This document shows positions 22,250-32,591 of a DNA stretch of 32,591 nt, one piece after another. This DNA is from Echinostoma caproni (Eukaryota > Platyhelminthes > Trematoda > Plagiorchiida > Echinostomatidae), in the NCBI GenBank assembly GCA_900618425.1, contig UZAN01043171.1:1-32591 (forward strand), given 5' to 3'. Below the pieces are notes generated by a model. It saw only the letters and a program-made list of their open reading frames with translations, ran no database searches and was not told where the DNA came from. The translations under genes were made by a program, and so were the position numbers. Numbering within the stretch: the first letter of the stretch is position 1; each line of letters begins with the position of its first letter.

Positions 22250-23311
22250 TTAGCAAAGTTCTGTAGTGAGAACAAAGGAGGTTTTGTCTAATGAGATTTG
22301 GAGACAAGCATCTTTCAAATCAATCTCGCAAAAGACCTTAGAACCAGTAAATTTACTCAGAATGTCCTCTGGTTCAATAGTTATACACGTCTGTTTTGAA
22401 AAACATAATCGGTGGTCGCCACATATTCTCGGGGTCCAGTCATTTAACTGGAGTGGTATGGCGATTGGTGTACCACATGCACTTTTACGCAACACCTTTG
22501 GGAACACATTTGTTCGGTGAATTCATGACAGATTCACGAAGGCTATATGAAATAAAACGGCATTCGAGAAAATCTGATAGTTTCACTTGGGAAATTTCCA
22601 TGCAACCACTTCACCTTGAGCATTTTATATATAAATCGTTCACTTCATTTGCAGTATCTACAGTGGTTAACAAGGAAGGATTGACACATAATCCTTGAAT
22701 AGCCTCCATGTTTATTATGGACGGGTTAGACTTGATTACGATGAATTTGCAGGTGGCAATTGTAGAATGTGTACCGGTGACTGAAATCTCACAAGAACCA
22801 ACAACAGGCATTGAATGTTCAGTGATGTAATTTATGGTGACAGTGGATGGATGTGGTTTAGCATCTGGAGCAAACAGTTTTAAATATTGAGCAGAAATAA
22901 AAGACTCCACAATACCAGTGTCCAGAATGAAATGAATTGAGTTACCAGTGAAAGTGAATAGTTGTTTACAAATATGGCCAGCGTGGGAGGTAATTGTCAA
23001 AGAAAAAGAAGAAAACTGTTTGTCTACTTCACTCACTTGTGGGTCATCGGGTTGAATTGGATGACAAGTTTGGGTATTGCGTCACAGACTGGATATGACC
23101 AGTTTTCCAACACTGGTGACATAAGGAGTAACTGACTGCCGGACGAAGCCTTATTTCCATATGACTTCGCGGAACATGCCACATTAGGTGAGCGATATCG
23201 TCTAGCTGGTTTGTATTGTCCGGTTGAAGAATGACCCTTTGCGGATTTGGTTTTGACTGAATTAGGCATGACCGTAGAACCGGCAGTGGATGGAATAGAG
23301 ATCAGTTTCAT
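22250..23311 (-). pseudogene. Ty3/gypsy-type retrotransposon relic (gag end, protease, RT start)
   Basis: Read on the minus strand, the order is that of a gypsy-type gag-pol. A zinc-knuckle remnant CHQCWKTGHIQSV lies at about 23083-23121, with the final Cys not preserved and in a different frame from the flanking basic open frame. An aspartic protease follows at 22611-23036, with the active-site motif FILDTG at residues 36-41 and ESFIS after it. The reverse transcriptase start is at 22250-22507: GTPIAIPLQ, WTPRICGDHRL, PEDILSKFTGSKVF, and EIDLKDACLQISL, whose Asp (residue 63) is the first catalytic carboxylate. The region between protease and RT is frame-broken, and nothing of the YxDD box, RNase H or integrase is recognised below 22250. 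No LTRs were found. Confidence 0.85.
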
Positions 23312-25149
23312 TCATCACACTGAGTCAAAAGTACATATATCCTTGACAGCTGCAAGGGATTTGACAGTATGTTGGAAATTTCCGCAAACGCTATTGAGAT
23401 TACTCACACAACGGACACACTATTAATCTGCTGCTCAAAAATAGTCACCGACTGAATTCAACTCACTACTTCTCCATCATTATTTGCGTACTTTAATTCT
23501 CTTTAACCTATTAGTCCAATCAGTCAGGTTGAGTTCGTGTTAAGCGTACCAGATCCCATGTGGATCGCTTGAAGCAAAATGTACAACGCTGACAATACAG
23601 TCAGTGTATGTCGCAGATCAATTGAATCACGTGTCGTAATGTGGACGGCGAAATGTGTCTTCTCGCGTGGAAAATCCTTTAGTTCTCCTGTAGATTCTGG
23701 CTGCGCACTCCCAAAATGTAAGTTGTTTATGACCACAAGCATCACAAAATAATCACTGTGAGATTGTGGTAAATATTCAGCTGCGCGTAGCAATTTCCTT
23801 CTGGAATCCAATGATACAATCCATTGCGTGAATAGTGTACACAAAGGAGCTAGCTGGTGCTAAATCTATTGAGAACGACATTAATGATTTTCGTGGTGTG
23901 TGTGACCCGTCTAATTCTTTCGCCGATTGATTCCGCAAATCAAGGATCGGTCAAACAACGTGACCACCATATAGTTAAATGAATCAACAGAAAACTAGCT
24001 CAATTCCGGTTAAACTGGCAATACTTGTTATCCTCCCGACTTTATCTTGCATCGTTAAAGCACGCCGAAATAACTTGATGTTTTTGAGACGTTGTCAAAT
24101 ATAATTGTTGCGTCATTCTTAAGTGACAACCTGCACGTAAATAGTTGTTTAAATGAACCTGCATCGAACTTGATGTTACCGAGCAGTTATACGATTGCTA
24201 TACATAAAATTTGTACTCGTCACGTCGTTAGTTGCTGAGAGATCATTTAGGAAATCATTCAGGTCACCGTCAATGGCTTTGGATCAACAAACAATCAACG
24301 CACAATATGTATCAATGCATTTCACCTTTCAGACCCAAACGTTGCTTATTGTTTTGAACGATACATAGTTGATCTATCAATAAATAAAACCAACAATATT
24401 GTCAACAGAAAAACGATTATCCGCTGCACGAAATTGTTAGTGTAAAAATGTGGAATCTTTCACGCACGCTTGATGTAACAGGGGCTCCAGTTTCCGCAAA
24501 ACGGTGAGTTGTTTCTCTCAGAAATTAACCGGACAAGCAAGCACCGGGTTGTTTGCAAATCACAGAGCTAATATCTGAATCCAGTTGGCTTGATCTTCAT
24601 GCTGTTTTATATACTGCTATATAGAACGTTTTATTACTGCTGCTGGTTTAATGAAATTTATATATGCGTGAGTTTCCCGCCTTTGATACGACCTGGGTCA
24701 ATGCATTCAAATATGGAAGTGAAATGCAACATAGGACAACGGCCGAGCACCAAATTGGCATGAATGTCCAAAGGTTCTTCAAACGATTATTCAAATCATG
24801 CTCTATTTTTGCTCCATATGAAAAACATACCTATCACTCAAGCTGCATTTGTTTGCGGCGTTCCTCCAATGCTTGAGAAGACACAAATTTCTGCAGCCGA
24901 GTACTATCACAAATGCTTGATTTAGAGGAAAACATCAAGGTTTATGGAACATGGTAACTCACTCATTGGGCTCGCAACACTGCGAGAGAACGTGTCCGAG
25001 ATATGAAATATACGGGTTTGCAAGATGAGCATAGTAATCTATTTGCGATTCCAGTGACTCCAAGCTCATTTCACCGATCCAAATTCGTTTTAAATCAATT
25101 GTAGGATACAAACATTTATAGCTATTTTCATATGTATATCTACATGGAG
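23312..25149. other. Stretch without a recognised gene
   Basis: The gag portion expected upstream of the gypsy relic would lie here on the minus strand. A 106-codon open frame at 23524-23844 is the only candidate, but it has no recognisable gag motif. The rest, including the frame at 24664-24876 plus, is unrecognised. Confidence 0.45.
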
Positions 25150-25262
25150 TGGGCAGAGTAAAGGGTGGTCATGCCAAGACCTGGCACGAGGCTACCAAAG
25201 CCCCCAACATGAGTCCGGGTCCCGGGACGTCGGGGTCATCGTACCCGACGGGGAAAGGTGCT
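25150..25262. other. GC-rich patch in AT-rich surroundings
   Basis: The patch runs from GTGGGCAGAG to CGACGGGGAAAGG and includes GGGTCCCGGGACGTCGGGGTC, clearly richer in G and C than the bases on either side. It has no long open frame with a known product. It may be a fragment of a repeat family with a different base composition. Confidence 0.4.
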
Positions 25263-25540
25263 GAGTGAAATGGATGAGTGTCGTAAACAGTGTAATTTAT
25301 ATCTATTTTCCATCAACACCAGTGCAATCAAATTATGAATTTTCCCATTCATCCGATTTCCAACCTTTCTTGCCTTTCTCCTGAATTTCATCCACATGGT
25401 CAGCAACAAGAAGGCAACCGATAGCGATGCACAATATTGCATGGTTATTGCTTGTGCAAACTGAACTGAAGTGAACTCAATGCATTTGAACATTTACTAG
25501 TGGTCAAACTGGAACATGGATGTGAATGATTTGGTGAGAG

Positions 25541-25790
25541 GCAAATAGTCGGGATTGCCGATGTGGACACTTTAACAGTCGCACACTGCACTGCGACCGC
25601 CCTATTTCGACTTCGAATCAAACCACGTGAAATAAGTGTTTGAAATAAACGAAGTAACCCACAACCGCGGCCCAACTGCCTTCACCGTACCGATCCTCAC
25701 ACTTTAAATTTGAAATCATGCAATTCGATCGGAATATTCATTAGTCTTACTCATCAGTTGTGAAAAAACAACGGATATCAATTTTTCGCT
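25541..25790 (+). repeat. Unidentified dispersed repeat pair, copy 1
   Basis: This segment aligns in the same orientation with 31052-31248. Shared blocks are GGATTGCCGATGTGGA, GAAATAAGTGTTTGAAATAAAC, CCACAACCGCGGCCC, GAAATCATGCAA, ACTCATC and TATCAATTTTT. It has about 50 bases (roughly 25570-25620) that the other copy lacks. No coding frame is shared convincingly. Confidence 0.8.
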
Positions 25791-28100
25791 GCCAAATCAA
25801 ATACCATCATCGCTCGACTTTCTATCATTCTCGCGGACACTGGAGTAACCACGACGTAGTGACCAGTTCGATTATGACTCTAGAGGGTTTCCTAATAATG
25901 GATCGACCTGGATACCAAAATTGCGGAAACTCAATGTGAACCAATGCGAAATAGATAGGAAACTCACATGCGACAGATTTCCCCTAATCCGAGTGATGAT
26001 CAGAAAACGGTTGCGTCGTGTTCCACACATTTTTACACTGCATTTATAGATGGTTTGTTCCTTTAGCAATGAGAGCCTCAGAGGCTCCTCCATGCCCTTC
26101 AATAACAGATGAAATACTGCTCTGATACAAAGTGTGCCCGACAACTTAAAGTATTGATGTTTCTACTAAGATAATCCACGTAGTAAGTTAAAGTTTGGGC
26201 GAAAATAAATGGCGGTGATTTATCGACGTAATCTAAAAGCATTTGTGAACCTAATATTGATGCTGATCATCTCCACCAAATGGTCCGGTAACCTATAAAA
26301 CCTGTAATCCTTTGAATAGGGAAACAGATGTAATTGCTATGCGACGAGTGCAATAGGTTATTTCGCTGTAGCGCATCGTTAAACCAGACAGGCATTTCGG
26401 GTCAAATCGTTTTTCGACCAGCGAAGACGGACGTTCGTCAGTCATACAAATCGCTTGAATTCATGCTGTACTACTCGAATAACATTCCAAAGCATCAGAT
26501 GGATATGCAAATGATCTCAACATGCTTCTGATTGTTTTCGTTGACCACAATTGCATCGTTCTCAATTGTGCGCTGCAATTCTTCGTGGAACGTCTGCATC
26601 ACAAGACATTTTTATGCGTAGTATTTCAACATAAGTGTCCTTTTCGCTGTTCTACTCGAGCCAAATATACAACCTCTACAAAAGGCCTGTTTTCCATGTT
26701 CATTTAAGTCGGATTCGGGGATCACAACAATTTATGTTCCAATGGAATTTTAGTTCAGTACCACAGTCGAGTGTTGTCATTCTTCTGGTCGCCGAGACTT
26801 ACAGTTCTGTTCACGGTTAGTACAAACACACCTACAGTTTGGGTTGCGTGTCTCGCTAGTCCAGTCGTATCGTCCATATAGAAGCTACAGATTTCCTTTG
26901 TCCATTATACTTACACGAATTGCTGTTGCTATCGGAACTCTATTATAAATCACCCACCAAGAATAACTAAGTCGACTGGTGACGACCGTATCACAGAACC
27001 CTCGTGTATACCGTTCCGGGTCGATTGACTTTATGCTGCAGGCCTTATTGGACACCAAAAATTGGCCCGGATACATATTCTCTAGCACTACAACTCCTGT
27101 GCATCAGCGATCACACAACGCACAATGCAATTCTCAGAGAGGAACGTGCGTCACGGTTTATAAACTTTTGAACAAATGCACACACCTAATCATTACAATA
27201 AATTTCATTTCCCGGTAACTCAAAGCAATCACAAAGTCCAGGCGGAACCAGTTGATCTGCACACCACCATATATACACTTGTACGCATGTATTGGCGCAC
27301 TATCACTTGAGAATATGCGTTCAAATGAAAAATTGTGTCATTATTGAATCACCCTGTTCGTTGGACACATACGATGACGTGCCAAATGACAACTGAAAAT
27401 GTACAAAACCTCAAAGAGCACGATATGACTCATTGATTGCTAACACTGAGCGAGGTTTCANTTTGGGATTTTCAATATCCCTTAGAAACGTTTGCGAACA
27501 TCTATTCCACCTGTTTTTATTGACCTCAAAATAGGTCCCGAGATTTTTATTCGAATTCCCTTATCAACTTTAGATTTCACGATTGAATTATGTGATTGCA
27601 CTGTAAAAATATCCTATCTGTGCCATGGTTTCTCCGATCTCCTTCAAGTCGTATTAAAGTTCCATAATTTGTAAATCAACATCAGTTTAATTGCTGTTAT
27701 ATGGATGGTCTTTCGTACCATCTGAAGCCGCTAATTTCAGAATTGGGTGTTCGTGTGGCGGAAGATCTGCAGGTTCGATGGCACAATATGAACTAATGGC
27801 AGGAATATACGACTTACCGGTGTGAAATCTTGTAAGCCAGGTTAGACCCCTATCACGGCCGAGATAATTGTAATCAACGGGATGATATTTCACTGGTGCT
27901 ACAATTTATTCATTATTTCACTTCAATCTTACTTCAAATGAGCATATCCGTATGGTCAATATTTGATGTGGTAAACTAATTTCTCAGTGAATTAAATACT
28001 AGGTATAATAAAACGCCTACTTTCCCTGTAGATAGCAGCTAAATGCCACGGGGCGCATCAAACAAGACAAATCAAAGTTCGCTAATCGAACAAACGTTTA
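25791..28100. other. Stretch without a recognised gene
   Basis: Open frames such as 25872-26144 minus (90 codons) and 27687-27893 minus are unrecognised. An ambiguous base is at 27461. No RT domain of the Penelope-like relic at 28101 is recognised immediately upstream of it. Confidence 0.5.
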
Positions 28101-28500
28101 TTGCTCATGTACACCACAAATACCACCGAAAATTGTTATAAATTGTGTGCTGTCTGTCACAGAAAACTCGCTCCTCTAGATAAGCAACCACTTCCGAAGT
28201 ATGCCAAATCCCATCGTTTATACCAATTAATCTATGGGTACTCGGCCACCTACTTAGGTAGAACCGAGCGGCAGCTTAGACAAAGAGTTCCCGAACATAT
28301 CGCTGTGTGGTTTAACGATCACACACACAAGGTCAGAGGTCAACGGAACACTCGTTACCTATTCGAAATTGGGCATCAAGTGAACTTCACCACAGCGTCT
28401 TTAAGTGTTCGCATCACGCATCAGTTTGTAGAGGCGATTGCTGTAAAACGATTGGGAGCCTGAACGGTGCGAGCAGAAAGAGTTATCTGTAGGTGTAACC
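28101..28500 (+). pseudogene. Penelope-like element, second GIY-YIG endonuclease relic
   Basis: An open frame of 120 codons carries PKYAKSHRLYQLIYGYSATYLG, then GRTERQLRQRVPEHIAVWF (about 28257-28313), a typical PLE GIY-YIG core with the Arg and the EH pair. FEIGHQVNFTTA and FVEAIAVKRL follow, matching the conserved C-terminal block. The CxC pair that precedes the core in the other relic reads YGY here, so both Cys are lost. The frame stops at 28463, but a shifted frame continues with EPERCEQKELSVGV to about 28500, so a frameshift lies near 28455. It differs from the copy at 19080-19587 and is a separate insertion. No RT is recognised upstream. Confidence 0.85.
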
Positions 28501-28839
28501 CCACACTCTTGATAGACTGACGAGGAAAACTTCAACATTTATTCGGCGGTTAAATTTGCATTTTAGTGTTCAGTATATTCTTTTACTGTGATATATAGCT
28601 GAAGAGATACAGCAAGATATTTTCAGAAATCAAAGATACAACACTGCGCGACTGTGTTCCATGTTCCACTTCACATCAGGAAAAGTTTGTTCCAATAAAC
28701 TTATGTATATATATATACACATATGGAAGGACTCTGTCGTAAGTAAATTGGCTGGCTTTAATGAGCTATAAACTACATTTGTTACTGAAAATGTTTAGAC
28801 TGTGGTGAAATGGTTTTTACATTATATTAATGCCCATCA
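28501..28839. other. AT-rich stretch with a short TA run
   Basis: A short TA microsatellite lies at about 28703-28722 (TATGTATATATATATACACATAT context). The string CTGACGAGGAAAAC at about 28518-28531 lies just after the PLE relic and looks like part of a hammerhead core, but it lacks the stem between the two core boxes. Nothing else is recognised. Confidence 0.45.
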
Positions 28840-28848
28840 ATATTTCGA

Positions 28849-29237
28849 AGGATTTCCAGGCTTCTAATAAGAAGCAGATCTTCATCATCTTTTGTTTCAT
28901 TAGCAAGGCGCGCATAAGACGTTTCATTTATCTGTACCGGAAATTCCCGACAACCGTACACAGTAAGCGCAGCGATAGCATGGGTTTTGCTTGAATCCGC
29001 GAGAGAGATAAGATCTTCTCCAATATCCAGTTATTGTCCTGCTTCCAAAGATAAGAATCCGATAAGCTTCGTTTGGCCCCCGGGTGAAAATTTCCATTTA
29101 TTATCAAAGCTGTACGAACTAAACGTGCACTGATTCGGATCATCTTCTTCCAAGTTTTGTGCTGCGTTCGCCCACAAGACGGCTGAAAAATGAGAACGTA
29201 ACCCCAGGACTAGTAGAACAGCTCCTGAGGGTCTCAA
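28849..29237 (-). CDS. Coding-like frame broken by one stop, function unknown
   Basis: One minus-strand frame is open from 29237 to an in-frame TAA at about 29031. It then continues open for some 67 further codons to a stop at about 28830-28850, and the second part is strongly protein-like: GEDLISLADSSKTHAIAALT, then FPVQINETSYARLANETKD. I recognise no family. If it is a gene, the TAA must be avoided by splicing; pyrimidine-rich stretches ending in AG occur nearby (for example TTATCTTTGGAAGCAG just before 29040). Otherwise it is a pseudogene or chance. Overlapping minus frames (28928-29143, 29140-29364) are in other phases. Confidence 0.22.
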
Positions 29238-29659
29238 TGCATGAATGATTCCGATATCTGGAATGGGTCTGCATCAATGAGCCATTTCGGGATTCTATCA
29301 GAACAAGTGAAAATGCCCCCTCACTAGTCAGTCTTAATCTCACATATTCGATGATACAAAACACTTGGATTGCATTGCCACATAAAGAATTATTGCTTTC
29401 AATTTAAATGAAATTTCACAGATCATTTGGCTACTACAGGTAGGGTTCATTCGTGCACCGCTGAGCTAGATAACACCCTCCTTCGACCAAAATGCACACT
29501 ACACGAGATGAACAAGAGTAACTGTGTTTCGGATACACCAGCTTGCGAACACATCCCCTCGGTGGAAGGGACAAGCGAAGAACTCGAGGGAACCGATAAC
29601 TAAGAGGTTAAACACTCGTAAGTATGGTGTATCCTAATTTGTCTTCTGAGATTAAGTAG

Positions 29660-29880
29660 GTATTCGAAGTTTGTCAGGGTTTGAGCAAATTTCCGCTTAG
29701 AAGATTATGTGCCTGTTGTAAAACGAGGTCAGCTGGTACGTTGTTCCATATACTGCAAGCTGTCAGTGGAAACGATTGGCGCCGGAATTCCGGTCGACAC
29801 TTTAGATTCCGTAACTTGAGAGGAAGTCCCCTAATTTGGACCTTGTTCGACAACATGAGCAGCGACGACATGGATGATTT
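29660..29880 (-). pseudogene. C-terminal tail of a non-LTR retrotransposon
   Basis: The minus-strand frame 29674-29871 encodes VQIRGLPLKLRNLKCRPEFR, then RRQSFPLTACSIWNNVPADLV. This matches the end of CR1/jockey-type polymerases, where a RGH-KL block is followed by R-FFS-R-WN-LP. Only this tail is recognisable; the segment up to about 30025 may hold a little more in another frame. This is what a severely 5'-truncated insertion leaves. The 3' flank, toward 29640, has no clear poly-A tract. Confidence 0.72.
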
Positions 29881-31051
29881 CGGTTCTCAAGTGTTTGATA
29901 CACAACATCAGGTGAATGCGTGAATGCGGCGATACTAAGCAGATAATAGTCTCAATAATAGTGATCTTTGCCCATATTGAGCTGTCGACAGAAGGTTGTA
30001 TCGTTCCAATTTTGGTATCTTGCATTCCATCACAACCGACTTCATGACTTTTGACAACACAGGATTGAGCGTTGAACCTCGGTGATAAGCATGGACGTGT
30101 TACCGTCCGGATTAAACCTTACAACATTCTGTTAAAAATATAATTTTAGTATATCTCCATAGGCAACGTCCATAACCGTGTTAGCGAAGTAAATTTATTT
30201 TCTCCAATTATTGAGCAGTAGATAATACTGGGATTCAGCAGACAGAGATAACATGATGAGTCTAGTGATAATCAACTGTGCAGTCATGGAAAGGGGTGAG
30301 TGGACAAAGTTGGAACGGAAAACGGTCGAGTGATGGGCAGATTTAAATTTCGGGTTTTAACCACGAAGCGGGAGAAGGTTGCTTTTGTTCGCATTCAGCT
30401 CCACTTCCCACAATACGCTGAAGAGTTATGAGGCAAAATTTATCTTCATTGGTTTCATGATAATCACGTCTTATGAATGGTTTGTTGCACAATGCATCGA
30501 TATATCAGTTGCTTAGTCAGTCTCGGAGACCGAATCGTTCGTCGACGTTCATCCACAAAGAAGGTGAAAGGAAAAGCCGAAAACCGATCAAGGGAACTCA
30601 GAAGTCGTGGGTCACCTGATAGGTGGGTTGGGCGATGTGTGAACGTGTTACACACAAACTCTTACACGGTATACATTGTCGCATCTGGATTCAGTAAGCT
30701 TTGAATCGTCCAGCTTCGCAACGAAATTAGTGTATTGTACACTGTCACATGTGTAAAGAACAACAACACTCAGTTGTTCACCGTGGTTCTAGCGTCCGCG
30801 GTTTATCGAATTGGACGACGAATCGTTCGTAATCTTTTCCAATGCGTGGTGGTTGATTCTCATCAATTGTTCAGGCCAGTCTATCTTCATTTAGGATTAC
30901 AAATTTGGTCACCGCCAAAATGGTAGAACAGATGAAAAATTCACATAAAACGTTGAGTATCTACACGGATTTGAATTTAGGCAATTGCATTTGTTGACCC
31001 TTGTGCGAAGAGAAGTCCCCAGATAACAAGTGACTTATTGAAGTTTTCAAC
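29881..31051. other. Stretch without a recognised gene
   Basis: Open frames at 30477-30704 plus and 30735-30926 plus are short and basic, without known motifs. Nothing else is recognised. Confidence 0.5.
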
Positions 31052-31248
31052 AGGCAATATGTCGGATTGCCGATGTGGAGAAAAGTGAGATAAGTGTTTG
31101 GAATAAACAAAGTGACCCACAAACGCGGCCCGACTATTCCCACATTGCAAACTCTTAGACTTAAAAATCGAAATCATGCAACTAGGTCTGAACATTCATT
31201 TGTTTTACTCATCGGTAGTGCAGAATAAACGCCTATCAATTTTTGCGC
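31052..31248 (+). repeat. Unidentified dispersed repeat pair, copy 2
   Basis: The sequence aligns with 25541-25790 in the same orientation, lacking about 50 bases near 31080. The end points are where similarity fades on each side. It has no coding frame in common with the other copy that would suggest a protein. Confidence 0.8.
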
Positions 31249-32591
31249 TATGCACAAAGGACTATTTGAATTGTTCCAATTTGATGAGGTTAACCGTTTT
31301 CCGTTAGAACGCTCGCACTGCGTTTGTTTCTAATTTTACAAGTTTCATTCTAAACGAACAACAAATTGACCACCATGAACAACGTCGAACTGAGTGCTGC
31401 ATCGATCCAGTAGACCTCGGATCTCTGGGATGACATCAATCTCAGGTTACTTGGTGAATTTCCGAGGGCCTTTTGGGGATTCGTTGTATTTTCATCGTGC
31501 AAAGTCAGAGGATTCAGAAACATTGGATCACACCAGGAACCAGTTATATCGGAAAGTATCTTGAACTTTCACAGGTATCAGGCCTCTTTCAATTGCTCTA
31601 CTTGCTTCTACTTGCTTCACATCCACCGAAGTTCACGTAATACTGTATTATCATACTGAAGAAAGGATAGTCACTGTATACGGGTTCGTTTTGCAGCGCT
31701 GTAATGCGAGTAGGATTGTGTACACATACACTTGGACACAGAACAGACCGGCTACCTCACTGGTTCGATGATATATCGCTTATTCCTTCCATTTCGGGTC
31801 ATAACGGAAGATGAACGTTGACGTCCATCACGTGATATCTGCGTGATACCGTATAGTATTGTTTACCTAATCAATGCCACTCACTAAGACAGCAATTTCG
31901 GACAACGCCTTCAGATAGCTTGCTTCACCCACACGGAAGTCTATCTCCGCAGACCACAGTAAGCCGAATTAAATTTCTCCAACACAATACACTGCTTTGT
32001 TGAGCTACCGGAAAATTATAGAAATAACGGTAAACATCACCATAGTTTTAGTTGAGACGGTGCTGTTATAGGATCATTACCATATAGTACGATTGTGCTG
32101 TCACACCATAGCAGAATGAAACTCCTTGGTAACGTAGTTTTGATAGCTGCATACCCGATATTGCATGACGCGGCTGCGGGCAGCAGAACGAATCCCAATA
32201 AAATATCAGTGTTTATCTGCAGCGTTTGATCATTGCCTTTTTGAATATTTAAGCTTCTAGAACAACTAGACTCCCAATTTCGGAGCTTACTTGTAATTTC
32301 TTCGGTGTCGGTGGTAACGTGTGTAGATAACATGGTTGCATATGAGATGACTTTGAGTTAGTCGAAAAGACAGTGCTTGAACTTGTGACGCTGTTATTCT
32401 GTTTTTGCAGTAGTTACAAGCGAAAGACTACTGGTAAAGATGCATTTGTGGAGGTAGAGTCGCTGCATGTTTAAATTTGCTGAGCGTTTAGTTTATCATT
32501 CACTGTGGGAGCAATAAAAGGCTGATGCTTGCAACATCTTCAATCTGATCGACGAATTCAACCAAACGTGATACAATTTTAACTGACCAGA
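31249..32591. other. Stretch without a recognised gene
   Basis: A short direct repeat TCTACTTGCT lies at about 31599-31618. The longest frame, 32037-32333 minus (98 codons), has a hydrophobic middle (LLGFVLLPAAASC) but no known motif. Nothing else is recognised. Confidence 0.5.

Noticed and set aside
28518..28531. Complete hammerhead ribozyme after the second PLE relic
   Set aside because: CTGACGAG and GAAAAC are adjacent with no stem-forming bases between them, so the fold cannot form.
25541..31248. A single LTR element bounded by the repeat pair 25541-25790 and 31052-31248
   Set aside because: No gag-pol domains lie between them; the interior has PLE and non-LTR relics instead.
1..32591. 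Prokaryotic defence system, CRISPR array, operon or phage region
   Set aside because: There are no regularly spaced repeats, no packed long frames and no ribosome-binding pattern. The identifiable proteins are all eukaryotic retroelements.

Overview
The window looks like a repeat-rich, gene-poor piece of an animal nuclear genome. There are no long open frames, no operon-like gene packing and no prokaryotic signals. What can be recognised is a mix of decayed retroelements: APE-type (CR1/jockey-like) non-LTR elements, Penelope-like elements (PLEs) with GIY-YIG endonuclease domains, and a Ty3/gypsy LTR element. That mix is common in flatworms, and a digenean trematode is my best guess from general resemblance; the sequence alone does not prove it. 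Three isolated N bases (3301, 21643, 27461) mark ambiguous assembly positions. I found no intact protein-coding gene, no confident RNA gene and no CRISPR.

Layout. Positions 1-6769 hold an unidentified dispersed repeat (1560-2090), one exon-like segment (1029-1223, minus) and otherwise nothing recognised. Positions 6770-9050 hold one non-LTR retrotransposon in two opposed pieces: the reverse transcriptase reads on the minus strand (6770-8340) and its endonuclease on the plus strand (8359-9050). This is the layout left by a twin-primed 5' inversion. A second copy of the unidentified repeat follows (9335-9870, minus). Positions 11470-17905 carry three copies of a short terminal-inverted-repeat family; the copy at 17528-17905 is complete, with nearly identical 56-base arms. 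Between them lies a second non-LTR reverse transcriptase relic (12780-14330, plus), split by a foldback element (13807-14040) flanked by the same 6 bases on both sides.

Positions 19080-19587 and 28101-28500 are two PLE endonuclease relics. Positions 22250-23311 (minus) are the 5' half of a gypsy-type element: zinc-knuckle remnant, aspartic protease, start of the reverse transcriptase. A further dispersed repeat occurs at 25541-25790 and 31052-31248. The extreme C-terminal tail of a third non-LTR element lies at 29660-29880 (minus).

The parts do not form a working pathway. They are independent insertions of different ages, several of them nested or rearranged. The most informative points are the inverted non-LTR element, the foldback inside a reverse transcriptase relic, the inverted-repeat family, and two unidentified repeat pairs. 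The remaining open frames are short and unrecognised; many reading frames in this window begin only at TTG or GTG and should not be taken as genes.
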